Shown: piece after piece, positions 7,457 to 14,196 of the stretch
Layout of the letters: each line of letters starts with the position of its first letter
How positions within the stretch are numbered: position 1 is the first letter of the stretch
Assembly: GCA_003599475.1 (NCBI GenBank)
Contig: QZKK01000043.1
Coordinates: 1-21,027, forward strand
DNA length: 21,027 bases
Origin: Desulfobacteraceae bacterium
GTDB lineage: Bacteria > Desulfobacterota > Desulfobacteria > Desulfobacterales > SURF-15
Direction of reading: 5' to 3'
Made by a program: the position numbers and the translations under genes
The notes under the pieces: generated by a model
What the model was told of the DNA's origin: nothing
Databases searched by the model: none
What the model saw: the letters and a program-made list of their open reading frames with translations, nothing else

Positions 7457-8007
7457 ACGGCCTCCTTGACCTGATGGTAGCTTTCAACCACCACCCGGGC
7501 GTTTTTGATCCCGAGTTCTCCAGGGAATTTCCCCTTCACAGCGGAAACGACCGCTTCCAGGGAGAGCTCCCCGGCCACCGCCGCAAACGCCCCCAGAAGG
7601 GCTGTATTGATGATGGGCCGCCCCAGTATCTTTCTTGCCAGCGCCTCCCCGGAGAAGGAGACGACATGAAAGGGTTTATCGGCCAGTCCCCACTTCGACA
7701 GATCGCTTTCGGTATTGATGAGAACGAACCCGTCCGGCTTCAGCCCCTCTGTAACGTCCAGCTCACTTGTGATGGTTGCATCCTGAACGATCACATAGTC
7801 CGGCCGGTCGATCCGGGCGCGGATTCGAATCGGCCGATCGCTCAACCGGCAAAAAGCCATGATCGGTTTTCCCCTCCGTTCGCCCCCCCCACCCAAAAAC
7901 GGGAATGCCTGCCCGTATTTTCTATCCTCCAGGGCCGCGATAGCCATAAACTGGGCCAATACGAGAGACCCCTGCCCGCCTCTGCCATGGATCCGTATTT
8001 CTTTCAT
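7453..8007 (-). CDS. porC: 2-oxoacid:ferredoxin oxidoreductase, gamma subunit
   Basis: A 184-residue gamma subunit beginning MKEIRIHGRGGQGSL, the hallmark glycine-rich start of this family (G8-R-G-G-Q-G). A second typical stretch, FPFLGGGGERRGKPIMAF near residues 35-52, follows (family: GPERRGAPV). It helps bind CoA and stabilise the heterotetramer. GGAGG precedes the ATG. It is the first por gene on the minus strand and is followed by porD with a four-base overlap. A 119-base gap carrying a 37-base duplication separates it from the FAH gene upstream. Confidence 0.94.
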   Translation of the reverse strand: MKEIRIHGRGGQGSLVLAQFMAIAALEDRKYGQAFPFLGGGGERRGKPIMAFCRLSDRPIRIRARIDRPDYVIVQDATITSELDVTEGLKPDGFVLINTESDLSKWGLADKPFHVVSFSGEALARKILGRPIINTALLGAFAAVAGELSLEAVVSAVKGKFPGELGIKNARVVVESYHQVKEAV

Positions 8008-8022
8008 CTTTTCCTCCGAATT

Positions 8023-8096
8023 GGAGTCGTTGAGTGGTCAATCGGTTGAGTGGTCAACCGGAGTCGTTGAGTGGTCAATTGGTTGAGTGGTCGAAT
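8023..8096. repeat. 37-bp tandem duplication containing four TGAGTGGTC units
   Basis: Two 37-base units (8023-8059, 8060-8096) each carry two copies of TGAGTGGTCA, giving copies at 8031, 8047, 8068 and 8084 (spacings 16, 21, 16). The array lies 30 bases from the FAH stop codon, between that gene and porC. Open frames across it encode repeated SLSGQ- or DHSTTP-type peptides and are artefacts. Confidence 0.9.
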
Positions 8097-8126
8097 GGGA
8101 CCTCTCAACCGGTCTTTGGGGATGCA

Positions 8127-8888
8127 CTAAGCGCTTCGGACATGATTTCTCAGCTTCCCGATTCCTCCGATTTCGACTTCGACGATATCCCCCGCCTTCA
8201 TCGCAGCGATTCCCTTCGGAGTGCCTGTCGAAACGATATCTCCGGGAAGCAGCGTCATGCACCGGGCGATGGCGAACAAGACTTGCGAAGCGCTGAACAG
8301 GCAATTGGCCGTGTTGTCTCTTTGCATCATCTTTCCGTTGAGGAAGGTTTTTATATCGAGGCTGTCCGGGTCGAGATCCGTTTCCATCCAAGGTCCCACG
8401 GCACCGAAGGTGTCGTATCCTTTTGCCTCTGTCAGATAAGACATGCTCTTTCCGACCAGCGCCCGCTCGGTCACATCGTTGAAGCAGGTATAGCCGAGCA
8501 CATAGGATAACGCATCCTTTTCCGGAACGTCTTTCATCGGTTTTCCGATGACCATGGCCAGCTCGCCCTCATAGTCGACCCGCTCGGCATGCTTGGGGAT
8601 CACGATGGCTTCTTCAGGCCCGATCAGACAGGTCGGCGGTTTGAGAAAAAAATGGGCCGCAGCCAACTGCGTCGCCCCGACCTCTTCGATATGCTTGAGG
8701 TAGTTGAGCCCGATACAGACGATTTTGCTCGGAATCGAAACGGGCAGAAGCTTGACCTGCTTCAAGGGGTAGACGGCATCCGTAACTCTGAAGTCTTCCC
8801 AGAATTCCCCCTCGATGACCGCAATCTCTTCTCCCCGGATCGCTCCGTTGAACTCAAATGCTCCATGCCGAAACCTTGTCAACTTCAT
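8127..8888 (-). CDS. Fumarylacetoacetate hydrolase (FAH) family protein
   Basis: A 253-residue single-domain FAH-fold enzyme. Family features are KIVCIGLNYLKHIEE (residues 55-69), FFLKPPTCLIGP (80-91), the metal-binding DYEGELA with E108 and E110, D138 in GYTCFNDVTERA, and GDIVSTGTPKG near the end. These enzymes use a divalent metal to cleave or isomerise beta-diketo acids: acylpyruvases, 2-hydroxyhepta-2,4-dienedioate isomerases, and 2,4-diketo-3-deoxy-L-fuconate/rhamnonate hydrolases. The last activity yields pyruvate plus a hydroxy acid and would fit the SDR dehydrogenases, sugar-acid dehydratase and POR nearby; that is inference. I chose the ATG at 8888 because AGGAG precedes it and homologues begin MK-L-RF; the frame extends upstream to 8933. 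Confidence 0.88.
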   Translation of the reverse strand: MKLTRFRHGAFEFNGAIRGEEIAVIEGEFWEDFRVTDAVYPLKQVKLLPVSIPSKIVCIGLNYLKHIEEVGATQLAAAHFFLKPPTCLIGPEEAIVIPKHAERVDYEGELAMVIGKPMKDVPEKDALSYVLGYTCFNDVTERALVGKSMSYLTEAKGYDTFGAVGPWMETDLDPDSLDIKTFLNGKMMQRDNTANCLFSASQVLFAIARCMTLLPGDIVSTGTPKGIAAMKAGDIVEVEIGGIGKLRNHVRSA

Positions 8889-9022
8889 TTTGGACTCCTT
8901 GCATCGAATGGAGGGTATCCCTCTTCTCATCACCCGGGATGGCTCGACCGGAATCGAGGTTTTTTTCCTCTCGGCGAGGAGGGATTGGGAGAGGAATGGA
9001 AACCGGAATGTCGGATAGAGAC

Positions 9023-9652
9023 TTACAGCAAGGCCTTGATCTTATCTATCACCTCTGCTGCATTTTCGGCGTATCCGTCGGCCCCGATATCGTCGGCATA
9101 CTTCTGGGTCACCGGAGCACCTCCGACAAGCACTTTGACGCTTTCCCGTTTTCCTGCCGCTTTCAGAGCCGCGATGGTTTCTTTCATTGCCGGCATCGTC
9201 GTCGTCAACAATGCAGACATCCCGATAAATTCAGGGCGATGGGCGGCAACCGCTTCAACGAATTTGTCCGGTGCGATATCGACTCCAAGATCGATGACTT
9301 TGCACCCTGACCCTTCCATCATGATGCTGACCAGATTCTTTCCGATATCGTGGAGATCGCCCCGGACTGTTCCCAGGACGACAGTGGCCAAGGTCTTGAC
9401 CTCGTCTCCGACCATCATCGGTTTCAGCTTGGCAAGACCTGCCTTCATGGCACGGGCGGCGATCAACATTTCGGGTACGTATATCTCGTTGCTTCTGAAC
9501 TTATCCCCAACGACCGCCATGGCTTCGATCAGCCCGTCCTGGATGATGTCGGCCGGCGAAATCCCCTGAGAAATCGCTCGATCGATCGCAGATATCGTCT
9601 TTTCCATGCTCCCGGCAATCGTCCATTCTTTAATCTCATCGATTACAGGCAT
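9023..9652 (-). CDS. Cobalamin-binding corrinoid protein (MtbC/MttC/MtaC type)
   Basis: A 209-residue methyltransferase-type corrinoid protein. Residues 1-85 form the helical cap domain (including VPEMLIAARAMKAGL) and residues 88-209 the Rossmann-like B12 domain with D99-L-H101-D-I-G104, where H101 is the lower axial cobalt ligand. The later MSALLTTTMPAMK and VLVGGAPVT segments also fit. Such proteins accept a methyl group from a substrate-specific methyltransferase (methylamines, methanol, methoxylated aromatics, betaines) and hand it to a second methyltransferase. No partner methyltransferase or corrinoid-reactivating protein lies in the window, so its substrate is unknown. AAGGAG precedes the ATG. 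Confidence 0.95.
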   Translation of the reverse strand: MPVIDEIKEWTIAGSMEKTISAIDRAISQGISPADIIQDGLIEAMAVVGDKFRSNEIYVPEMLIAARAMKAGLAKLKPMMVGDEVKTLATVVLGTVRGDLHDIGKNLVSIMMEGSGCKVIDLGVDIAPDKFVEAVAAHRPEFIGMSALLTTTMPAMKETIAALKAAGKRESVKVLVGGAPVTQKYADDIGADGYAENAAEVIDKIKALL

Positions 9653-9738
9653 TTAATTCTCCTTCGATTAAGTTTCGGATCAAGTTTTCGGATCCATCGG
9701 ACCCCGTGAAAATCAAGAAAAATAGCGATTCATCCATA

Positions 9739-10107
9739 TTACATCGGCGGAGATTTTGTCAAGCCGCTCTTCCGTTGCGGCGCATCTTCCCATTTCAGTT
9801 TCCGAAAGAAAGCCTCGCATCCGCCGAATCCGATGCTTTTATAGATGCGGACACCCGTTGTTCTGCGTTCATGAAACCATACGACCCCTACATTGTTGAC
9901 AGGTTTAAACCTCTCATCCAGGCAATACTGCCAGACTTCCTGACTTCGATCCTTACTGAACCGCACATCTTCCGGCGGCCCCAGGATATCCACAACCTCC
10001 ATCACGCTCATCCCAACCCTTACCTCATTCAGCGGCAGAATCGTCTGCGGCTTGGCGGTGCAGCCGAAAACAAGGAGGGACATCAGGAGCATGGATTCAA
10101 TTCTCAT
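9739..10107 (-). CDS. Small putative lipoprotein with BamE/SmpA-like domain
   Basis: A predicted protein of about 122 residues. A short hydrophobic signal is followed by LLVFGC, a near-standard lipobox with an unusual F before GC, suggesting lipid attachment and a periplasmic face. The next part, LNEVRVGMSVMEVVDILGPPEDV, resembles the opening of BamE/SmpA-OmlA domains (I-x-x-G-M-x-x-x-x-V-x-x-x-L-G-x-P), followed by a beta-rich stretch (QEVWQYCLDE, VGVVWFHERR). Function is unknown and unrelated to the catabolic genes as far as can be seen. The start is uncertain: ATG 10107 gives a good signal peptide but has no clear ribosome site; ATG 10092 or a TTG at 10134, which lies in repeat DNA, are alternatives. 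Confidence 0.65.
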   Translation of the reverse strand: MRIESMLLMSLLVFGCTAKPQTILPLNEVRVGMSVMEVVDILGPPEDVRFSKDRSQEVWQYCLDERFKPVNNVGVVWFHERRTTGVRIYKSIGFGGCEAFFRKLKWEDAPQRKSGLTKSPPM

Positions 10108-10127
10108 CGGGGGTTTCCACAAATGAG

Positions 10128-10227
10128 TTTTCAATGTTCAGTATTTCAGGTGCCAGGTTTTCCCGTCCACCGTCTACCTTCTACCGCTTCTCCTTTCTCC
10201 GTGTCCCCGCGTCTCCGTGTCGCCGCG
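10128..10227. repeat. Composite degenerate heptamer array, copy 1 (order B-C-D-E)
   Basis: Read on the plus strand, four repeat families follow each other: B, TTCAATGTTCAGTATTTCAG-like (about 10128-10146); C, CAGGTGCCAGG (about 10147-10160); D, CGTCCACCGTCTACC (about 10161-10190); E, GTGTCCCCGCGTCTCCG (about 10196-10227). The E end touches the stop codon of the FGGY kinase gene. The same order recurs at 14070-14196 and 15127-15262. Confidence 0.75.
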
Positions 10228-11571
10228 TCAACTTCTTTCGAGATGCCGCTTCCCTAGCATGGCCGCGCCCTTCATGGAGGACTGCTCTTCGAACCGGTAT
10301 TCACAGTTGCGCATCCATCGTTTCTTTGCCCTGATCAAGGACGGGTTCAACGCACCGCCGGTGATTCGGACATGATCCTTCAGTGGAATTTCGAGTGCGA
10401 TTTCCTTCAAATGCTCACGCTGGTACTCGCATAATCCCCGGACCATGGCGGATAAAAGCTCTTCTCTGGAAGTCTCCTGGCTCATGCCCAGGAATTCAGC
10501 GCGAAGGGGGGATAAGGAATACCGGGACCCCATCAGAAAGGGGGTATAGGCGACGCCCGATTCCCGTTCGACCCATCGATCGAGCGCCTTTTCCAAAAAA
10601 TCCCGGTAAAAGCCTTCGACAGACATTTCACTGCAGAAAAGCTTTCGAAACCACTCGTAGGCAATGCCCAGGGCGTTCATTACATAAAGCGTCAGCCAGC
10701 GACCCGGCACTACGTGGCACCGGATGTTGTAGTTTGTAGAGGAGAAGCATCGTGGCAGGCAGACCAGCGTGATCTCGCAGGTGCCGTTGACGTTTACGAC
10801 CTCTCCCGGTTGTTCGATTCCCAATGAGTATGCCGCCAGCACTGCATCGTTTCCTCCGATGACAACCGGAGGTTCTTTGCGCATCCCCAGCTTGAGCGCA
10901 AGGTCGGCTCTCAGCCGGCCGACGCTTTCATCCGCCGGTATGATCCGCGGCAGGCGCTCGAAAGGGATTTCAAATGCCTCCGCAATCTCATGGTTCCATG
11001 TCAGATCGTTTCTCGCGGTATTGTAGAGGGCGGTCAGGGAAGCGGATGAAGGATCGATGGCAAACCCGCCTGCCAGCCATTTTCCAAAAAAGGTGTTGGA
11101 GTGTCCGAACACGGCGATTTTCTTGTAGAGCTCGGGCCGATTGTCTCTGATCCACAACCAGCTTGCGAGCGAACAGCCGCCGGCAACCGGCATGTTGGCC
11201 GTAGTCTCCAGAAGCTTGCCGATGCCGATTCTGTCGATGATTTCCTGCGCCTGCAACCGGGACCTCTGATCCACCATGAGAATGGCGGGGTGAAGCGGAT
11301 TGCCTCGAGCATCCATGACGGTGAATCCGGGAGTCGTTCCGGATAAAGCGATGACATCCACCTCTTCCAATGGCGCAAGCTCTCCGCATCCGGAAAGAAA
11401 GGCGTCTTGCCACTTCTCCGGATCGATATCGCTGAACAGACCGTCTCCATAGGTATTGATCGCGTACTCTTTTGAGAACTGCCGAAGCAGATGAAAGCGA
11501 CCGTCTTCCGCTTCGAATACTCCCATTTTCATTGCCGTGGTGCCGATATCGACGGCGAGAATGTGATGCAT
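10228..11571 (-). CDS. FGGY-family carbohydrate kinase (xylulokinase-like)
   Basis: A 447-residue sugar kinase. The N-terminal ATPase-fold lobe opens VDIGTTAMKMGVF (D8, G10, T11, T12, phosphate-1 motif), and LMVDQRS (99-105) matches the substrate-contacting segment of xylulokinases. The second lobe has IGGNDAVLAAYSLG with the probable catalytic base D242, and ITGGALNPSLI for adenosine binding. It would transfer phosphate from ATP to a sugar, polyol or sugar acid. It is shorter than typical XylB (about 480-500). It is the only sugar kinase in the window and lies directly downstream of the sugar-acid dehydratase, but its substrate cannot be deduced. The stop codon coincides with the end of a repeat array, and a weak GGAG precedes the start. 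Confidence 0.9.
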   Translation of the reverse strand: MHHILAVDIGTTAMKMGVFEAEDGRFHLLRQFSKEYAINTYGDGLFSDIDPEKWQDAFLSGCGELAPLEEVDVIALSGTTPGFTVMDARGNPLHPAILMVDQRSRLQAQEIIDRIGIGKLLETTANMPVAGGCSLASWLWIRDNRPELYKKIAVFGHSNTFFGKWLAGGFAIDPSSASLTALYNTARNDLTWNHEIAEAFEIPFERLPRIIPADESVGRLRADLALKLGMRKEPPVVIGGNDAVLAAYSLGIEQPGEVVNVNGTCEITLVCLPRCFSSTNYNIRCHVVPGRWLTLYVMNALGIAYEWFRKLFCSEMSVEGFYRDFLEKALDRWVERESGVAYTPFLMGSRYSLSPLRAEFLGMSQETSREELLSAMVRGLCEYQREHLKEIALEIPLKDHVRITGGALNPSLIRAKKRWMRNCEYRFEEQSSMKGAAMLGKRHLERS

Positions 11572-11767
11572 TTAGAGCAAGCTCCAAGTACACAAGTACC
11601 AAATTCCAAACAATATTCAATAATCAAGGAATCAATAATCAAACCTACTTAAAAGAACAAGTTCTCTGAGATGAGAGGGATCGGGCATTTGAGCCGTTTG
11701 AATATTTCTTCATTTGATTATTTTGTACGATTGCTTGGCATTTGGTGCTTGAAATTTGTGGTTTTCC
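11572..11767. repeat. AT-rich gap between UxaA-type gene and FGGY kinase gene, with short direct repeats
   Basis: Two 15-base units, ATATTCAATAATCAA (11613-11627) and GGAATCAATAATCAA (11628-11642), stand in tandem, preceded by CAAGTACCAAATTCCAAAC-like units. A 12-base inverted repeat AGAACAAGTTCT lies at 11654-11665. The rest (11700-11767) is T-rich and resembles another degenerate array. Base composition is clearly lower in GC than the flanking genes. A minus-strand promoter could lie here, but the best candidate hexamers are weak. Confidence 0.55.
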
Positions 11768-13294
11768 TTAGAAAACCGCTCCGATCTGCCATGGAACGAA
11801 CTCATAATCCCCGACCCCGTGCAGTTCGCTCTTCGATCGACTCCCGGATGCAACCGCGAGGATGGTTCTGAAAATCTCCTCTCCCATTCCATCGATGCTC
11901 TTCTGTCCGTCGGCGATCGGGCCGCAGTTGATATCCATATCGTCTTCCATTTTTTGATACAGCGGGGTATTCGAAGCCAGTTTGATGGAGGGGACGGGCT
12001 TGAATCCGAAAGCCGATCCCCGCCCGGTCGTAAAACAGATCACATTGGCGCCTCCGGCCACCATCCCTGTAACCGAAGGGGGGTCGAAGCCCGGTGTATC
12101 CATGAATACAAAACCTCTGCTGCGTATCGGCTCGGCATACCGGTAGACTCCCATGAGATTGGTGGTCCCCCCCTTTGCCGCCGCCCCAAGCGATTTCTCC
12201 AGAATCGTGGTGATTCCCCCTGCCTTGTTTCCAAGCGTCGGATTGTTGTTGAGCTCGCCTCCGTTTCGAACGGCATACTCTTTCCACCATCGAATCCGAT
12301 CGATCAGCCTTTCCGCCACCTCTCTGTCCACCGCCCGCCGGATCAACAGGTGTTCCGCCCCGTAGATTTCCGGAGTTTCGGATAAAACGACTGTGCCGCC
12401 CTGCAGGACCACCCTGTCCGATGCGGCTCCCAGCGCCGGATTGGCCGTGATGCCCGAGTATGCATCGGAGCCTCCGCATTCCAGCCCGACGATGAGACGA
12501 GCTGCAGGGACCGGCTGCCGTTTGATCCGGTTTGCCGCCGGAAGCATCTCCCGGATGATGGCCTCGGCTCTCTTGATCGTTTTCGGGGTGCCTCCCGTAT
12601 CCTGAATGGTGATCGCCTCAAGGAGGGGCCCTGTCCGGAGCCCGGATCGCTTGACGACCGCATCCACCGTGCAGTCCTCGCAGCCGAGACCGACCAGCAG
12701 GATTCCGGCAAAATTCGGATGCCGCAAATACCCCGCAAACGAATCCATGATGCGGCAGTAGCCCTCCCCGCCCACCTCGAATCCGCAGCCTCCGCCATAA
12801 GTGACGGGGACGACCCCATCGATATTCGGAAATTCATCCAGTGCATCACCGCGAAAAAGGTCCGCCACCCGATGGGCGACCGTTGCCGAACAGTTGACCG
12901 AGCTCAATACGCCGATATAGTTGCGGGTGGCCACACTTCCGTCCGGCCGGACAATCCCCTGGAAGGTCGCTTCTTTGATCGGAACGGCGGGCTCCGGCTT
13001 TACATCGGTGCCGATGACATAATCCCGGTCGAAGTCTTTCATCGACATATTGTGTTCGTGAACATGCTCGCCGGCCTGAATCGATCGGGAGGCAAACCCG
13101 ATGATCTGTCCGTACTTTCGAACCGCTGCACCCGCATCGATGCGAACCGAGGCGATTTTATGTCCGAAAGGGATTCGGTCCCTGGAAGCGATCTTTTCTT
13201 CGGAAACTTCCGTGCCCGAGGTCATCTCGGCCCGCGCAACGATCACATTGTCGTCCGGATGGAGCCGCAGGGTCAGCTTGCCGCCTTTATGCAT
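11768..13294 (-). CDS. UxaA-family altronate/galactarate-type sugar-acid dehydratase
   Basis: A 508-residue full-length enzyme: an N-terminal SAF domain (about residues 1-90) fused to the UxaA/GarD catalytic part. Family motifs are VTYGGGCGFEVGG, LVGLGCEDCTVDAV and the highly typical LECGGSDAYSGITANPALG. Altronate dehydratase converts D-altronate to 2-keto-3-deoxygluconate using iron or another divalent metal in the cytosol; relatives act on galactarate, L-fuconate-like acids (split form in Campylobacter jejuni) and sulfolactate (SuyAB, separate subunits). The undivided form and the GGSDAYSGITANPALG motif favour a sugar-acid substrate. No UxaB or UxaC is nearby, so galacturonate as the source is not supported. 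GGAG lies ten bases before the ATG. A KDPG-type aldolase gene directly upstream supports a 2-keto-3-deoxy product. Confidence 0.9.
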   Translation of the reverse strand: MHKGGKLTLRLHPDDNVIVARAEMTSGTEVSEEKIASRDRIPFGHKIASVRIDAGAAVRKYGQIIGFASRSIQAGEHVHEHNMSMKDFDRDYVIGTDVKPEPAVPIKEATFQGIVRPDGSVATRNYIGVLSSVNCSATVAHRVADLFRGDALDEFPNIDGVVPVTYGGGCGFEVGGEGYCRIMDSFAGYLRHPNFAGILLVGLGCEDCTVDAVVKRSGLRTGPLLEAITIQDTGGTPKTIKRAEAIIREMLPAANRIKRQPVPAARLIVGLECGGSDAYSGITANPALGAASDRVVLQGGTVVLSETPEIYGAEHLLIRRAVDREVAERLIDRIRWWKEYAVRNGGELNNNPTLGNKAGGITTILEKSLGAAAKGGTTNLMGVYRYAEPIRSRGFVFMDTPGFDPPSVTGMVAGGANVICFTTGRGSAFGFKPVPSIKLASNTPLYQKMEDDMDINCGPIADGQKSIDGMGEEIFRTILAVASGSRSKSELHGVGDYEFVPWQIGAVF

Positions 13295-13318
13295 CGTACA
13301 TTTTCTCCTTTGATTTTC

Positions 13319-13403
13319 AAGCTTTGAGCTTTCAGCTTTGAGCTTTGCTTACTTGAGCTTCTTCCTTTGCTTTGAGCTTTCAGCTTTGAGCTTTGAGCTT
13401 TGC
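13319..13403. repeat. GAGCTTT heptamer array (family F)
   Basis: The stretch is built of GAGCTTT/CAGCTTT heptamers. A 27-base segment is present twice without change, at 13321-13347 and 13369-13395, 48 bases apart. The array touches the stop codon of the KDPG-aldolase gene at 13404-13406 and ends about 25 bases before the UxaA-type start. Read with the genes, it follows the stop codon as AGCTGAAAGCTCAAAGC-type sequence; a 16-of-17 match to that sequence follows the stop codon of the zinc dehydrogenase at 20454-20470. Confidence 0.85.
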
Positions 13404-14054
13404 CTACGATCTTGCTTCTTTGATGGCCTTGAGGAAGTCTTTGGTCATTTGCACGAGCCTGTCGTAAGTACCTTCTTTCAGTATTTTCTTGTCGATCAGC
13501 GAACTGCCGGCACCGACTGCCGCTGCTCCCGCCCGGATGAATTCAGGGGCTGTCCGGATATCAACTCCTCCCGTCGGGATCAGATCGACCTGGGGCAACG
13601 GCGCCTTCACGGCCTTGATGTAACCGGGTCCTCCCAGCGCATCCGCAGGAAAAACCTTCACGAAATCAGCCCCCATTTCCCAGGCCCGGAGGATCTCGGT
13701 GGGGGTCAGTGCACCGGGAATAACGACCTTTCCGTACCGATGGCAGACCTCGATGGTTTTTTTATCCAAGGTCGGGGCGACGACGAACTGGGCGCCCGCA
13801 AGAATCGCCAACCTTGCGGTTTCGCCATCCAGAACGGTGCCGGCCCCCAGGATCACGTTTTCGGAAACGCTTCTTGAAAGCTCTTCGAACACATCGAGCG
13901 CTCCCGGAACGGTCATGGTGATCTCGATAACCGGGGCTCCCCCCTTTTGAAGCGCGTCGGCAACCTCCATCGCCTGCGCGGCGGCGGATGTCCGAATCAC
14001 CGGAATGAGACCGCACTCTGCAATTTTGCCTGCGATCTGTCTTTTGGTGTGCAT
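13404..14054 (-). CDS. KDPG/KHG-type aldolase (Eda family)
   Basis: A 216-residue class I aldolase of the Eda fold, which splits 2-keto-3-deoxy-6-phosphogluconate or related acids into pyruvate and an aldehyde. Visible active-site elements are R21 in LIPVIR, E44 in IEITMT, T73 in GAGTV, the Schiff-base lysine K133 in FVKVFPA, and the PTGG phosphate loop at 160-163. The arginine that E. coli Eda has at position 49 is replaced by threonine (T48 in EITMTVPGA), a change also usual in other branches of the family, so the substrate may differ from KDPG. The window has no KDG kinase to make a phosphorylated substrate. GGGAGAG precedes the ATG. The gene lies between the DapA-family and UxaA-type genes. 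Confidence 0.88.
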   Translation of the reverse strand: MHTKRQIAGKIAECGLIPVIRTSAAAQAMEVADALQKGGAPVIEITMTVPGALDVFEELSRSVSENVILGAGTVLDGETARLAILAGAQFVVAPTLDKKTIEVCHRYGKVVIPGALTPTEILRAWEMGADFVKVFPADALGGPGYIKAVKAPLPQVDLIPTGGVDIRTAPEFIRAGAAAVGAGSSLIDKKILKEGTYDRLVQMTKDFLKAIKEARS

Positions 14055-14069
14055 GCTCTCTCCCTTGAT

Positions 14070-14196
14070 TTCAGTGTTCAGCGTTCAGGGTTCAGGTTTC
14101 AGGTTTCAGGTGTCAGGTTCTCCCTTCTCCCGTCTCCCGTCTCCCGTCCACCGTTCATCCCTCTCCCCGTCTCCGAGTCCCCGCGTCTCCGCGTCT
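14070..14196. repeat. Composite degenerate heptamer array, copy 2 (order B-C-D-E)
   Basis: On the plus strand: B, TTCAGTGTTCAGCGTTCAGG (about 14070-14089); C, CAGGTTTCAGGTTTCAGG-type (about 14090-14118); D, CTCCCGTCTCCCGTCTCCCG-type (about 14120-14152); E, CCCCGCGTCTCCGCGTC-type (about 14159-14196). Family E overlaps the 3' end of the DapA-family gene, so its last residues are repeat-encoded. Confidence 0.85.

Noticed and set aside
8943..8966. Terminator-like stem CTCGA/TCGAG followed by seven T
   Set aside because: It reads as a terminator only on the plus strand, where no gene precedes it; on the transcribed minus strand the run is A, and the stem is only five pairs.
10134..10334. Plus-strand open frame across the composite array
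   Set aside because: Its Ser/Pro/Arg-rich product mirrors the heptamer repeats and it overlaps the end of the FGGY kinase gene.
13319..13403. CRISPR array
   Set aside because: The repeats are contiguous heptamers without unique spacers of constant length, and no cas gene is present.
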